The position numbers and the translations under genes were made by a program. Shown here in pieces: positions 8,987 through 16,566 of a DNA stretch of 64,000 nt; positions within the stretch are counted from its first letter, which is position 1, and each line of letters opens with the position of its first letter. Under the pieces are notes generated by a model. It saw nothing but the letters and a program-made list of their open reading frames with translations. It made no database searches and was not told the origin of the DNA. This DNA comes from Verrucomicrobia bacterium 12-59-8 (GTDB taxonomy: Bacteria > Verrucomicrobiota > Verrucomicrobiae > Verrucomicrobiales > Verrucomicrobiaceae). Location: contig NCCR01000071.1 of assembly GCA_002279765.1 (NCBI GenBank), positions 5,173 through 69,172 of the forward strand, written 5' to 3'.

Positions 8987-10051
8987 CTAGCTCCTGGTTC
9001 CATGCAATATCAGCCATCCTTTGCCTTCAATTTCTGCAATCCGTGCGTTTTTGCCACCACCTGCAGGGCCTGGATAACAAAGTCGCAGTGTTAACGGCAC
9101 ATCTTTCCAGTTTCCAGATTGAAGCTGCTGGAGAAGCGGCTGGAATTTGGGGTCTTTGCGGTCGAAGTAGGCATAGATGACATCGTTGTCGTCAGGATGC
9201 TTGATTTCGAGCATTTCGCTTCCCTGCGGCGGCGCATCAGAGGGTATGTTCTGCGGTTTGGAGGCGATCACCCGAAGAAGCTTGGGCTCGGATGGCTGGG
9301 TTTTGATGAACTCCTTCCAGTCAATTTCGCCGTATCGGACGGAACTTTCCCAGTCCACTTGGAAGGTGCCGTCCGTCATTTCCTCAATAATGAGACTGAC
9401 AGGCTCGGCATTGGCAAAGATCGCCTGGGCATAACCGAGGAGGTAACCAGGCTCCTCCACCGGCAGCACCCAGCCGAGGGTTTTCCACTCAAGAGGCGTG
9501 TGGGGATGACTCTGATAGTAGTTCTCCATCAATGGCCGAACACGCTCGGGATCGCGGGCAAAGGCGAGCAGCTGGTCCACATTGGCAGATTCAAAAAATC
9601 CACGTACAGTGTGTTCAATTTTGAGTCTTTTGCTGTCAATATCATGAATGACCGATTGAATAACGGGGTGCCGGCTGGTCGGCACCTGGGGGCTGACAGA
9701 AACGGTTGACACATTTCGAGGCGGGAGCGTTTCAGCCACTGGTGGGACCGCCGCCCGGTAGGAGCCGTCCTGCGGGAGGGTTTCGGAGATTTCGTTGAGA
9801 AGGGCGGGATTTTCTTTGGCTTTGCCGGACCAGCGGCGTTCCATGTCTTTGTCATAAACCGACTGCACGTAGTCGGGGTTCACGCGGGCAGATTCCCACA
9901 GCTTGACCATGACGACACGAACGACCGTGGCAATCATGATGACCAAGGCCATACAACCGAGCAGGGTGGCGACGGCGTTGATCATGGTTTCGCGTCGCCG
10001 CGCTCGGCTGCGGCGCGGCGGATCATTGTCAGCAATGCTCGGGTGGGTCAT
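8987..10051 (-). CDS. hypothetical protein with N-terminal membrane anchor
   Basis: 354 aa from ATG 10051 (a GTG at 10060 adds three residues). A basic stretch (RRSRARRRE) precedes one membrane helix at about residues 22-45 (AVATLLGCMALVIMIATVV), giving a single-anchor topology with the long C-terminal part probably outside. The remainder has no catalytic motif I recognise. It includes a region around ESSVRYGEIDWKEFI and YAYFDRKDPKFQPL that resembles conserved uncharacterised Verrucomicrobia proteins. It ends 3 bases before the PHP gene start, so the two are probably translationally linked. Confidence 0.75.
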   Translation of the reverse strand: MTHPSIADNDPPRRSRARRRETMINAVATLLGCMALVIMIATVVRVVMVKLWESARVNPDYVQSVYDKDMERRWSGKAKENPALLNEISETLPQDGSYRAAVPPVAETLPPRNVSTVSVSPQVPTSRHPVIQSVIHDIDSKRLKIEHTVRGFFESANVDQLLAFARDPERVRPLMENYYQSHPHTPLEWKTLGWVLPVEEPGYLLGYAQAIFANAEPVSLIIEEMTDGTFQVDWESSVRYGEIDWKEFIKTQPSEPKLLRVIASKPQNIPSDAPPQGSEMLEIKHPDDNDVIYAYFDRKDPKFQPLLQQLQSGNWKDVPLTLRLCYPGPAGGGKNARIAEIEGKGWLILHGTRS

Positions 10052-10067
10052 GGCAAACACGCGTTGG

Positions 10068-10142
10068 TGGAGCCGAAGGCGGGATTTGAACCCGCGACCC
10101 TCGCATTACGAATGCGATGCTCTACCACTGAGCTACTCCGGC
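10068..10142 (-). tRNA. tRNA-Thr (anticodon CGU)
   Basis: The minus strand folds into a full cloverleaf: acceptor GCCGGAG pairs with CTTCGGC (one G-T), D arm GCTC/GAGC, anticodon stem TCGCA/TGCGA with loop TTCGTAA (anticodon CGT, codon ACG), and T arm GCGGG-TTCAAAT-CCCGC. The CCA end is encoded. The first 25 nt are duplicated in tandem immediately upstream of the mature 5' end. Confidence 0.95.
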
Positions 10143-10167
10143 TGCTCTACCACTGAGCTACTCCGGC
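10118..10167. repeat. Perfect tandem duplication of the 5' 25 nt of tRNA-Thr
   Basis: Positions 10118-10142 (acceptor 5' strand and D arm of the tRNA) are repeated exactly at 10143-10167. On the tRNA strand the transcript leader would therefore contain a second complete 5' quarter directly abutting the functional tRNA. This can be a replication-slippage product or an att-type scar. Confidence 0.9.
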
Positions 10168-10197
10168 TTGAACGTGTGACTTTAATTTAAGTCTTTG

Positions 10198-10227
10198 ATT
10201 ATATAAGGGGTGGTAAGACCTTGTCAT
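10198..10227 (-). promoter_or_regulatory. Probable sigma-70 promoter of tRNA-Thr
   Basis: On the minus strand ATGACA (10222-10227) and a consensus TATAAT (10198-10203) are separated by 18 bases, ending about 31 bases upstream of the duplicated tRNA 5' segment. Position and strand fit the tRNA gene. Confidence 0.55.
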
Positions 10228-10343
10228 TTGCTTTCTTCAGCAGGCCCGAAAAATCATGGGAGGGCTTGCTAAAGCCCCTGCGGAGGCTGTCAAGATCGAA
10301 GCTCTCGCTTGTATCTCTGATCAACACCATTCACTGGTGCGGT

Positions 10344-10550
10344 ATGACCAGTTCTGCCATGCCTGCGCAACCCGGAACCCCGTATGGTGAATTCCTTGCC
10401 GAGCAGGAGGAAATTCAGCGGTTGAAATGGATCGCCAGCGAACGCGAAGGCCATGACATCGGCTTTGAGTTTGCACTCAATGACTGGGCGCAGAATCACC
10501 GTGCCGAGTGGCGCCGTATGCGGAATCGGACCCAGCGCCTGCCTGCCTGA
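10344..10550 (+). CDS. Small conserved hypothetical protein
   Basis: About 68 aa. The core (EEIQRLKWIASEREGHDIGF followed by a NDWAQNHRAEWR helix) resembles a short conserved family found across several bacterial phyla, with the pattern KW-x-SE-x-G-x-D-x-GFE and HR-x-x-WR. No function is known to me. A frame extends upstream to a TTG at 10221, but those residues look non-conserved. ATG 10344 or ATG 10359 are both possible starts, and no convincing ribosome binding site decides between them. It is charged and soluble, with no membrane segment. Confidence 0.6.
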   Translation: MTSSAMPAQPGTPYGEFLAEQEEIQRLKWIASEREGHDIGFEFALNDWAQNHRAEWRRMRNRTQRLPA

Positions 10551-10604
10551 GTTTCCACCGGCGTCCGGGCAAGATTGCCCCCACTCACGCGTTATGAACG
10601 CGCC

Positions 10605-12068
10605 ATGAATTATCGTCTTGCCGCCCAAGTGCTGCTGCTGTTCTCCGCCCCGCTGCTGCACGCCACCGGGCGCACCAATGTTTTGTTCATCATGGCCGAC
10701 GACCTACGGCCGGAGCTGGGCTGCTACGGCTCGGTGGCGGTCACGCCGCATCTGGATGCCTTGGCGCGGCGCGGTATGATTTTCCAGCGCGCCTACTGCC
10801 AGCAGGCCGTCTGCAATCCCTCCCGCTCCTCCATGCTGACCGGGCTGCGACCGAACACCTTGGGACTATACGTCAACGGCACACATTTTCGTGAGCTAAA
10901 GCCGACCGTGGTGACGCTACCCCAGTGGATGAAGGAGCACGGCTACACGACCCGCTGCGTGGGTAAAATTTTCCATAACTGGCATACGCTGGAGCATGGC
11001 GACCCCCGTTCCTGGAGCGCCCCGGAATTCCTGCACTACGCAAATCATGGCGATGATGTGCCGCAGATCAGCGGACCACTGCCACCGAATTTGGCCACAC
11101 TCTCCAACACCCTGCGTCAATATGGCAAAGTACCGCTCTGTGAGTGCCGCGAGGTCCCAGATGAATCCTATTATGATGGCCGTGTGGCAGCGGAGGCCGT
11201 GCGTATCCTCGGCGAGATCAAGGATAGACCCTTCTTTCTTGCCGTCGGGTTTTGGAAACCGCACGCCCCGTTCAACGCCCCGAAAAAATACTGGGACCTA
11301 TACCAGCGAGACAAGCTCCCGGCTTTCAATCCCTCACGGCCTGCTGACGCCCCGGACATCGCTTTTCACCAGAACACCGAGATTTTGGGGCCGGCGGAGC
11401 GGCAGAAACAGCCCACCGCAGAGCAGGTGGCGGAGATGCGGCATGGATATTTTGCCAATGTCAGCTACATGGACGCCCAGTTGGGAAAGGTAACCTCCGC
11501 CCTGGAACAGCAGGGCCTGCTGGACTCCACTCTCATCGTGTTCTGGGGTGATCACGGCTATCACATTGGCGAGCACGGCCTGTGGGCCAAGACCTCGAAC
11601 TTTGAACTCGATGCACGCGTGCCGCTCATCCTCGTGCCGCCGCAGGCCAAACATGCCGGGTCCAGCACGCAGTCGCTGGTGGAAATGGTGGATCTTTTTC
11701 CCACCATCACCGCCTTGTGCGCGGTTCCGGACGCGCCGGGTCTCGACGGGATCAGCCTCGTCCCCTTGCTCAACGACCCGCAGGCCAGCGTCAAACCGGC
11801 GGCCTACACCCAGCATCCGCGCCCGCCATACCCCGACCGCTCCCCACGTGGCAGTCCGGAGGTGATGGGCGTCAGTGTCCGCACTCCCACACTGCGCTAT
11901 ACCGAATGGAGAGACTATGACACAGGAAAGGTGGTGGCACGTGAACTCTACGATCACACCCGTGACGAAGCTGAAATGAGCAATGTGATCGCCAAACCGG
12001 TGGCTCCCGAAGCGCTCGAACAAGCACGCCAGCTTCTGCACCGTCAGTTTCCACCGGGGAAGCACTGA
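10605..12068 (+). CDS. Sulfatase, iduronate-2-sulfatase type
   Basis: 487 aa starting at ATG 10605 with a signal peptide (LAAQVLLLFSAPLLHA). NVLFIMADDLRPELGCYG gives the paired metal-binding Asp residues. CNPSRSSMLTGLRP is the CxPSR sulfatase signature whose Cys is converted to formylglycine, and VGKIFH, GFWKPHAPF and FWGDHGYHIGEHGLWAKT complete the active site. The order matches iduronate-2-sulfatase-like enzymes, which are heavily expanded in PVC bacteria for degrading sulfated polysaccharides. A periplasmic location is likely. The true substrate cannot be told from sequence. It stands alone, with no transporter or anaerobic maturase beside it. Confidence 0.93.
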   Translation: MNYRLAAQVLLLFSAPLLHATGRTNVLFIMADDLRPELGCYGSVAVTPHLDALARRGMIFQRAYCQQAVCNPSRSSMLTGLRPNTLGLYVNGTHFRELKPTVVTLPQWMKEHGYTTRCVGKIFHNWHTLEHGDPRSWSAPEFLHYANHGDDVPQISGPLPPNLATLSNTLRQYGKVPLCECREVPDESYYDGRVAAEAVRILGEIKDRPFFLAVGFWKPHAPFNAPKKYWDLYQRDKLPAFNPSRPADAPDIAFHQNTEILGPAERQKQPTAEQVAEMRHGYFANVSYMDAQLGKVTSALEQQGLLDSTLIVFWGDHGYHIGEHGLWAKTSNFELDARVPLILVPPQAKHAGSSTQSLVEMVDLFPTITALCAVPDAPGLDGISLVPLLNDPQASVKPAAYTQHPRPPYPDRSPRGSPEVMGVSVRTPTLRYTEWRDYDTGKVVARELYDHTRDEAEMSNVIAKPVAPEALEQARQLLHRQFPPGKH

Positions 12069-12144
12069 ACCAGCACGGTGCCAAAAAAGCTCAACTTAAT
12101 GGTTGCCAAAGAGCCCCAAATTTTGTTAATCATTATCAAGTCAC

Positions 12145-12564
12145 ATGAAAAATCGTTTTCTATTCCTTGCCATCACCCTCTGCGCACTTTCCAGCATCGC
12201 TTATGGTGACATTCAGTCCCCCCCCGGACATCATTTCACCTGGAGCCGGAAACTCAGCCGTGGCGTGGGCAATATCCTGTTTGGATGGTTTGAATACCCG
12301 GCGGTTTGGCGCAAAACGAATCAATCTGACGGCTCCATCGCAGCAGCATCCGACTTCCTTGTCGAAGGAACCAAGCGCACCTTGGTGCGGGCTGGCTACG
12401 GTCTCTATGAGATCGCCACCTTCCCGGTGCCGAGCTGGAAGCGCACCTACCGCCCGCCATATCATCACAAGGAAGCGCTGGACGGCTGGTGGGGCTACAC
12501 CGAATTCGCTCCGGAAGTGGGTTTCCGTTCGGAAATTCCATACTCCTCATCTCAGGGCTGGTAA
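12145..12564 (+). CDS. TIGR04073-type exosortase system-associated protein
   Basis: 139 aa with a signal peptide (FLFLAITLCALSSIAYG). The mature part carries the pattern of TIGR04073: RKLSRGVGNILFGWFEYP, a central G-T-x-R-T-x-x-R-x-x-G-x-YE-x-x-TFP-x-P stretch, and a short aromatic tail. Members occur in genomes with exosortase/PEP-CTERM export, but the biochemical role is unknown. The protein is probably periplasmic or surface-attached. It ends just before a strong terminator, so it forms a single-gene unit or the end of the sulfatase transcript (76-base gap). Confidence 0.8.
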   Translation: MKNRFLFLAITLCALSSIAYGDIQSPPGHHFTWSRKLSRGVGNILFGWFEYPAVWRKTNQSDGSIAAASDFLVEGTKRTLVRAGYGLYEIATFPVPSWKRTYRPPYHHKEALDGWWGYTEFAPEVGFRSEIPYSSSQGW

Positions 12565-12586
12565 CAGCCATCAAGCGATCTTTTTG

Positions 12587-12618
12587 AAGGCACAGACTGC
12601 AAACAGTCTGTGCCTTTT
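12587..12618 (+). terminator. Strong rho-independent terminator
   Basis: A perfect 13-bp stem, AAGGCACAGACTG pairing with CAGTCTGTGCCTT around the loop CAAA, runs into TTTT. It separates the TIGR04073 gene from gatC. The A/T flanks on both sides allow some bidirectional function. Confidence 0.85.
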
Positions 12619-12663
12619 GTTTGCAAAGCATGTTTCCTGCTGGCAAGAAAGGACTGTTTCCTC

Positions 12664-12954
12664 ATGCCTGAAGCTCATCAGATAGACATCCAACATGTGG
12701 CCAAACTGGCCCGGCTTACACTTTCCGCCGAAGAAGCCACACGCTATGAATCCCAATTGGGGGGCATCCTGAACTACATCGATACGCTCACGCGTTACGA
12801 TCTGGATGGAGTGGAGCCAACGGCGCATGCCATGCCCGTCTATGATGTGCTGCGCGCAGACGACCCAAGGCCTGGATTAACCCAGGAGCAGGCGCTCTCC
12901 AACGCGCCGAAACGCATCGCCGACCAGATCCAAATCCCTCAGGTGATCGAGTAA
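12664..12954 (+). CDS. gatC: Asp-tRNA(Asn)/Glu-tRNA(Gln) amidotransferase subunit C
   Basis: 96 aa, the usual GatC size. It stabilises the GatCAB complex that converts misacylated Glu-tRNA(Gln) or Asp-tRNA(Asn). Typical features are HVAKLARLTLSAEEA near the N-terminus, ILNYIDTL, the GVEPTAHAMP turn and a C-terminal QIPQVIE that wraps GatA. ATG 12664 with AAAGGA upstream is the start; an upstream TTG frame lies in the terminator region. gatA follows after 36 bases; gatB is not in the window. Confidence 0.95.
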   Translation: MPEAHQIDIQHVAKLARLTLSAEEATRYESQLGGILNYIDTLTRYDLDGVEPTAHAMPVYDVLRADDPRPGLTQEQALSNAPKRIADQIQIPQVIE

Positions 12955-12990
12955 AACCGCCCAACCTCTGCTGCTTTCCGCCCTTTTCCT

Positions 12991-14412
12991 ATGCTTGCCT
13001 CCTCCACCATCGCAGCCTTGCGCAAAGGCATCACTGCGGGTGACATCATGCCACGTGACATCGTTTTGGATGTCGCCAAGTCCATCGAAGCCGGCAATGC
13101 GGAGATCGGAGCTTATTTGTCCTGGGACCTCGATGCCGCACTCGCGGAGGCAGACCTCGCGGACATCACGAAGCCGCTGGGGGGCATTCCCATCGCGGTG
13201 AAGGACAACATGAACGTGACCGGCCAGCCCTGCACCTGCGGCTCGCGAATCTTGGCGGAAAACTACACGGCTCCCTACGATGCAGGTGCCATCAGGCTGC
13301 TGCGCGCGAGTGGCGCCATCCCGTTTGGCCGCTTGAACATGGATGAATTTGCCATGGGGTCCAGCACGGAGAACTCAGCCCTCGGCATCACGCGGAACCC
13401 GCGCGATCTCACGCGGGTGCCGGGCGGCTCCAGCGGTGGCAGTGCGGCGGCAGTGGCGGGTGATCTCGCCATTGCGGCCCTAGGTTCGGACACGGGCGGC
13501 TCCATCCGCCAGCCGGCGGCCCTGTGCGGCTGCGTGGGCATCAAGCCAACTTATGGCCGTGTGTCCCGCTATGGGCTGGTGGCATTTGCCTCTTCCCTTG
13601 ATCAAATCGGCCCGGTTACCAAAACGGTGGAGGATGCCGCCCTGATGCTGAACCACCTTTGTGGCTACGATGCGCATGACTCGACCTCGCTGAATATCGA
13701 GGTTCCCGATTTCACCGCCACGATTGGGCAGGACATCAAGGGCCTGCGCATCGGACTGCCCAAGGAGTATTACATCGACGGCATCCATCCAGGTGTGTCA
13801 GCCAGTGTGCAGGCGGCGATCCGCCAGCTAGAATCCCTCGGAGCGATCATCGAAGAAATCAGCCTGCCGCATACCGAACTCGGGGTGGCGACCTACTATG
13901 TGCTCGCCCCTGCGGAGGCCTCCGCCAACCTCGCCCGCTTTGACGGTGTGCGTTACGGCCACCGTAGCGACCGTGCTGGAAATTTGCTAGAACAGTACAC
14001 AAAGTCCCGCTCAGAAGGTTTCGGTCCCGAGGTGAAGCGGCGCATCCTGTTGGGCACCTACATGCTCAGCTCCGGCTATTACGACGCCTACTACATCCGT
14101 GCGCAGAAGGCGCGCACACTGATCCGCAATGACTTCACGGAAGCGTTCAAGCGGGTGGATGTGATCCTCTCTCCCACCAGCCCCACGCCCGCGCACAAGC
14201 TCGGTGAACTCAAAGATAATCCGCTGGCCGCCTATCTCGAAGACGTGTTCACCATTCCCGTCAATCTGGCAGGCCTGCCCGGCATCAGTGTTCCCTGCGG
14301 CACGGTGGAGATGGACGGCAAAGCTCTGCCCGTGGGACTACAGATCGTGGGCAAAGCTCTGGATGAAGCCACCGTGCTGCGCGTGGCGCATGCGTACGAG
14401 CAGTCGCGCTGA
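12991..14412 (+). CDS. gatA: Asp-tRNA(Asn)/Glu-tRNA(Gln) amidotransferase subunit A
   Basis: 473 aa, full length for GatA. It is the glutaminase subunit that supplies ammonia to GatB. The amidase signature is intact: catalytic Lys in GIPIAVKDNM, the paired Ser residues in PGGSSGGSAAAVA and GSDTGGSIRQPA, and the downstream GCVGIKPTYGRVSRYGLVAFASSLDQIG. It follows gatC in the same transcript. A tRNA-Arg gene with its own promoter follows. Confidence 0.98.
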   Translation: MLASSTIAALRKGITAGDIMPRDIVLDVAKSIEAGNAEIGAYLSWDLDAALAEADLADITKPLGGIPIAVKDNMNVTGQPCTCGSRILAENYTAPYDAGAIRLLRASGAIPFGRLNMDEFAMGSSTENSALGITRNPRDLTRVPGGSSGGSAAAVAGDLAIAALGSDTGGSIRQPAALCGCVGIKPTYGRVSRYGLVAFASSLDQIGPVTKTVEDAALMLNHLCGYDAHDSTSLNIEVPDFTATIGQDIKGLRIGLPKEYYIDGIHPGVSASVQAAIRQLESLGAIIEEISLPHTELGVATYYVLAPAEASANLARFDGVRYGHRSDRAGNLLEQYTKSRSEGFGPEVKRRILLGTYMLSSGYYDAYYIRAQKARTLIRNDFTEAFKRVDVILSPTSPTPAHKLGELKDNPLAAYLEDVFTIPVNLAGLPGISVPCGTVEMDGKALPVGLQIVGKALDEATVLRVAHAYEQSR

Positions 14413-14450
14413 TGAGTCGGCAAGAAGTGAATAAAATCTGCCCACAGAGA

Positions 14451-14478
14451 TTGACAAAGCAACTCACTGGTCTATTCT
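14451..14478 (+). promoter_or_regulatory. Sigma-70 promoter for tRNA-Arg
   Basis: TTGACA (14451-14456) and TATTCT (14473-14478) are spaced by 16 bases and lie 43 bases upstream of the tRNA-Arg 5' end. Confidence 0.7.
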
Positions 14479-14521
14479 CATTGCCCGCTGTTTCCAACAC
14501 GGCGATTTAGTTAAGTTCAAC

Positions 14522-14598
14522 GCACCCGTAGCTCAACGGATTAGAGCATCTGACTACGGATCAGAAGGTTTCAGGTTCGAATCCTGACGGGTGCGCCA
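14522..14598 (+). tRNA. tRNA-Arg (anticodon ACG)
   Basis: Complete cloverleaf: acceptor GCACCCG/CGGGTGC, D arm GCTC/GAGC, anticodon stem TCTGA/TCAGA with loop CTACGGA (ACG), T arm TCAGG-TTCGAAT-CCTGA, discriminator G and encoded CCA. A34 is the usual substrate of TadA deamination to inosine for reading CGN codons. Confidence 0.97.
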
Positions 14599-14832
14599 CT
14601 CATCATCAATGAGTTACACCGGTTTAAGGCATGTTAAAAAAACTTCGCTCTGCCATTTTCCGGCAGCCCCCCGGCCGATAAGGGGAGTTTTTTTCCGTCT
14701 CAAAACCCATTTGGGACACCTTCTTTTTGGAAGGTGTGATAGCGTTGCTACACCCTCGTTTAACTGCTCCACAGAAACAGGCGAATTCTCGTATGTAATA
14801 AGCACCAAAAAGCACACTCAATCCACCACGCC
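14599..14832 (+). other. Structured intergenic stretch after tRNA-Arg
   Basis: Lower GC than its surroundings. It contains AAAAAAACT (14636-14644) complementary to AGTTTTTTT (14686-14694), enclosing a CTGCC/GGCAG hairpin, a likely terminator for the tRNA. An 8-bp hairpin ACACCTTC/GAAGGTGT lies at 14716-14737. I see no coding signal. It may be the left boundary of a foreign cassette ending at the attC-like hairpin after 15077. Confidence 0.5.
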
Positions 14833-15069
14833 ATGAACCCCAAACTACTCAGTTCACTCTCGCTAATCTTCACTTTCATCCTCGTCCTACTCGGAGCCAT
14901 CGGGATGCTCATCACTTTCCTGTTTCTTTGGTCTTCTGATGTGCGCGACATCGCCGGCGCGGGTCTTGGATTCGTCGCCGGTGCCGTCATGCTTGGCTCT
15001 GGCGTCGTTGCCCTAGCCATTCTTAGTCGCGTACCTCGTGGCGATGCTGTCGTCAGTAATCCCCAATGA
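14833..15069 (+). CDS. Small two-helix membrane protein, possible gene cassette
   Basis: 78 aa. Two membrane helices are clear: LSLIFTFILVLLGAIGMLITFLF shortened to residues about 9-32, and IAGAGLGFVAGAVMLGSGVV at about 41-61, with a short polar tail. I do not recognise a family. It stands alone between tRNA-Arg and an attC-like hairpin that begins 7 bases after its stop. Small membrane ORFs with no relatives are common in integron cassettes, which is why cassette origin is suggested. Function is unknown. Confidence 0.6.
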   Translation: MNPKLLSSLSLIFTFILVLLGAIGMLITFLFLWSSDVRDIAGAGLGFVAGAVMLGSGVVALAILSRVPRGDAVVSNPQ

Positions 15070-15076
15070 CCGCTAC

Positions 15077-15157
15077 GCCTAACAAAACGGATGCAGGCAA
15101 CGGCTCGAAGGCTATCTGTCTTGTCAGCTACGTCTTGCGCTCGCCGTCGCCTGATCC
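15077..15157 (+). other. Degenerate integron attC-like site
   Basis: GCCTAAC (15077-15083) fits the attC R'' box (RYYYAAC). GGATGCAGGCAACGGC (15089-15104) pairs with GCCGTCGCCTGATCC (15143-15157), leaving an extrahelical G93 and one mismatch, as attC stems do. The matching GTTRRRY R' box is not at the expected place; a disordered GTTGTTTTTAGGC lies at 15177-15189 on the methyltransferase stop codon. No integrase is in the window. Confidence 0.4.
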
Positions 15158-15183
15158 GAGACGATATGAACAGCCTGTTGTTT

Positions 15184-15864
15184 TTAGGCATAGGCCACCC
15201 AGCCGCGAAAAGTGAACCCGGTATAGAACAACGTGACATTGGAAAAGCCGGCTTCACGCAGGATCGCTTCGTCCTGCTCGGGGGGAAGTATATGCAGTTG
15301 CTTCGGTGCTTCGCTGGCCTTTGCCGCCAGTTCGGGATCGACGCCCGATGCGATGATGAAGGCGGCATAGCGGGATGACCAGAGGTCGCGCTCGCCTTCA
15401 CCCTGCGGAATGCTGAAGTGGACGACAACGAAGGGGGCACCCGGTTTCAGACGGCGGCGGACTTCAGTGAGGGTCTGGAGGCGTTCGCTGGAAGGCACGA
15501 AGTGCAGCGTCAAAAGGCAGGTGGCGGCATCGTACAATTCTTCGGGCGCGTCTTTGATATAGCCTTGGTGAAGCCGGGCACGGGGGACGAGCGGCCCGAG
15601 AGTTTGGGTGGCTAGGTCTAACATCGCGGCGGAGGGATCAATGCCGTCGAAGGTCCAGCCCGGCTGGGCTTCGGCGAATGCTTTCATTTCCAGACCGCCA
15701 CCGGCGCCGAGAACCAGCACGCGCGCATCCTGCGGGGCGCTCTCAGCGAGCAGGAGCCTGGTCATACATAGCATGCCGGTGTAGCCGGGCACGAAACGCG
15801 GCGGACCCTCGGCATACTTTGCCACATGCTGGGGGTTTGAGAATGCCTGATGCAGGTCGCTCAT
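15184..15864 (-). CDS. Class I SAM-dependent methyltransferase
   Basis: 226 aa from ATG 15864 (MSDLHQAFSN); upstream in-frame codons reach into the next gene and are not used. Motif I is VLVLGAGGGLEM (a GxGxG-type SAM loop), followed by FDGIDPSAAMLDLA with the acidic residue that binds the ribose, and LTLHFVP as motif IV. The fold matches small cytoplasmic methyltransferases annotated as YrrM/TehB-like; the substrate is unknown. The gene lies 133 bases downstream of an Rrf2 regulator in the same direction and is the likely regulatory target. Its 3' end abuts the attC-like element. Confidence 0.85.
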   Translation of the reverse strand: MSDLHQAFSNPQHVAKYAEGPPRFVPGYTGMLCMTRLLLAESAPQDARVLVLGAGGGLEMKAFAEAQPGWTFDGIDPSAAMLDLATQTLGPLVPRARLHQGYIKDAPEELYDAATCLLTLHFVPSSERLQTLTEVRRRLKPGAPFVVVHFSIPQGEGERDLWSSRYAAFIIASGVDPELAAKASEAPKQLHILPPEQDEAILREAGFSNVTLFYTGFTFRGWVAYA

Positions 15865-15997
15865 GATCGGAATTGTGGGGTGAGGGTGGAAGGAGTTAGG
15901 TCTCGTTTGAAAACCAAGCGGCGGGTCAGGCTGCGAAGCCGCGAAGGAAAACCCCTCCACCTTGGCTTGGGATCGCTCGCAAGGTTTCAAACACGGT

Positions 15998-16465
15998 CTA
16001 GGTCTGATGGGCATGCTCGAGATGATGTGGGGAACCGCCGCGAGCGGCACTGCGGGCGTGGATATCGGCACTGAGCATGGCCAATGACACTTTTCCCAAA
16101 TGGGCTAGCAGCAGGTTCTCTGCGGCCTGAAAGGCTTGGTTCAAAGACGCATTCACCGCCTGCTCTACTAAGCAGCCGGTGGTCTCCGAGGGATCGCTGG
16201 TCGCTAGAAGGGATGGGCTGCCAAGAGCGGTATGGATGTCGTGCAGAGTGACGATGGACATGTCACAGGCCAGGGTCCATCCGCCTCCATGTCCTTTTTC
16301 AGATCGCACGTAGCCTTTGTCTCGCAGGCCAGCGAGGGTTTGGCGGATCACCACGGGATGGGTCTGATTCGCCTTGGCCAAGGCCTCGGATGTGACCGGA
16401 GTTTCCCGCTCTGCGAGATGCATGAGGATGTGGAGAGCTGCGGATAGTTTGCTGCTTCTTTTCAT
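15998..16465 (-). CDS. Rrf2-family transcriptional regulator
   Basis: 155 aa from ATG 16465. The N-terminal winged helix is typical of Rrf2: KLSAALHILMHLAER, then QTHPVVIRQTLAGLRDKGYV and the wing EKGHGGGWTLA, followed by ITLHDI-type helix (VTLHDIHTALG). Only one Cys (in TGCLVEQAV) is present where iron-sulfur members such as IscR and NsrR have three. It therefore resembles the YwnA/YwgB-type subgroup that senses thiol modification or small molecules (inference). A palindrome covers its start codon, suggesting autoregulation, and the downstream methyltransferase is probably part of the same unit. Confidence 0.88.
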   Translation of the reverse strand: MKRSSKLSAALHILMHLAERETPVTSEALAKANQTHPVVIRQTLAGLRDKGYVRSEKGHGGGWTLACDMSIVTLHDIHTALGSPSLLATSDPSETTGCLVEQAVNASLNQAFQAAENLLLAHLGKVSLAMLSADIHARSAARGGSPHHLEHAHQT

Positions 16466-16485
16466 GTAACTTCTGTTATTACATG
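16463..16485. promoter_or_regulatory. Palindromic operator at the Rrf2 start codon
   Basis: CATGTAA (16463-16469) and TTACATG (16479-16485) form a perfect inverted repeat, with a second inner TAAC/GTTA pair. The left arm includes the start codon of the Rrf2 gene, so binding would block its own expression. Confidence 0.55.
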
Positions 16486-16566
16486 ATGGGCGTTTGTCAA
16501 GTGCCGCAGGCTGGGAAGCAGGAGGAACCCTTCTGGGAACAGGAGGCGCAGAAATCTCTTCCTTGA

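Noticed and set aside
8436..8990. Gly/Ala-rich plus-strand open frame
   Set aside because: It is the reverse complement of the Lys/Ala/Pro-rich tail of the PHP protein; low complexity on one strand gives low complexity on the other.
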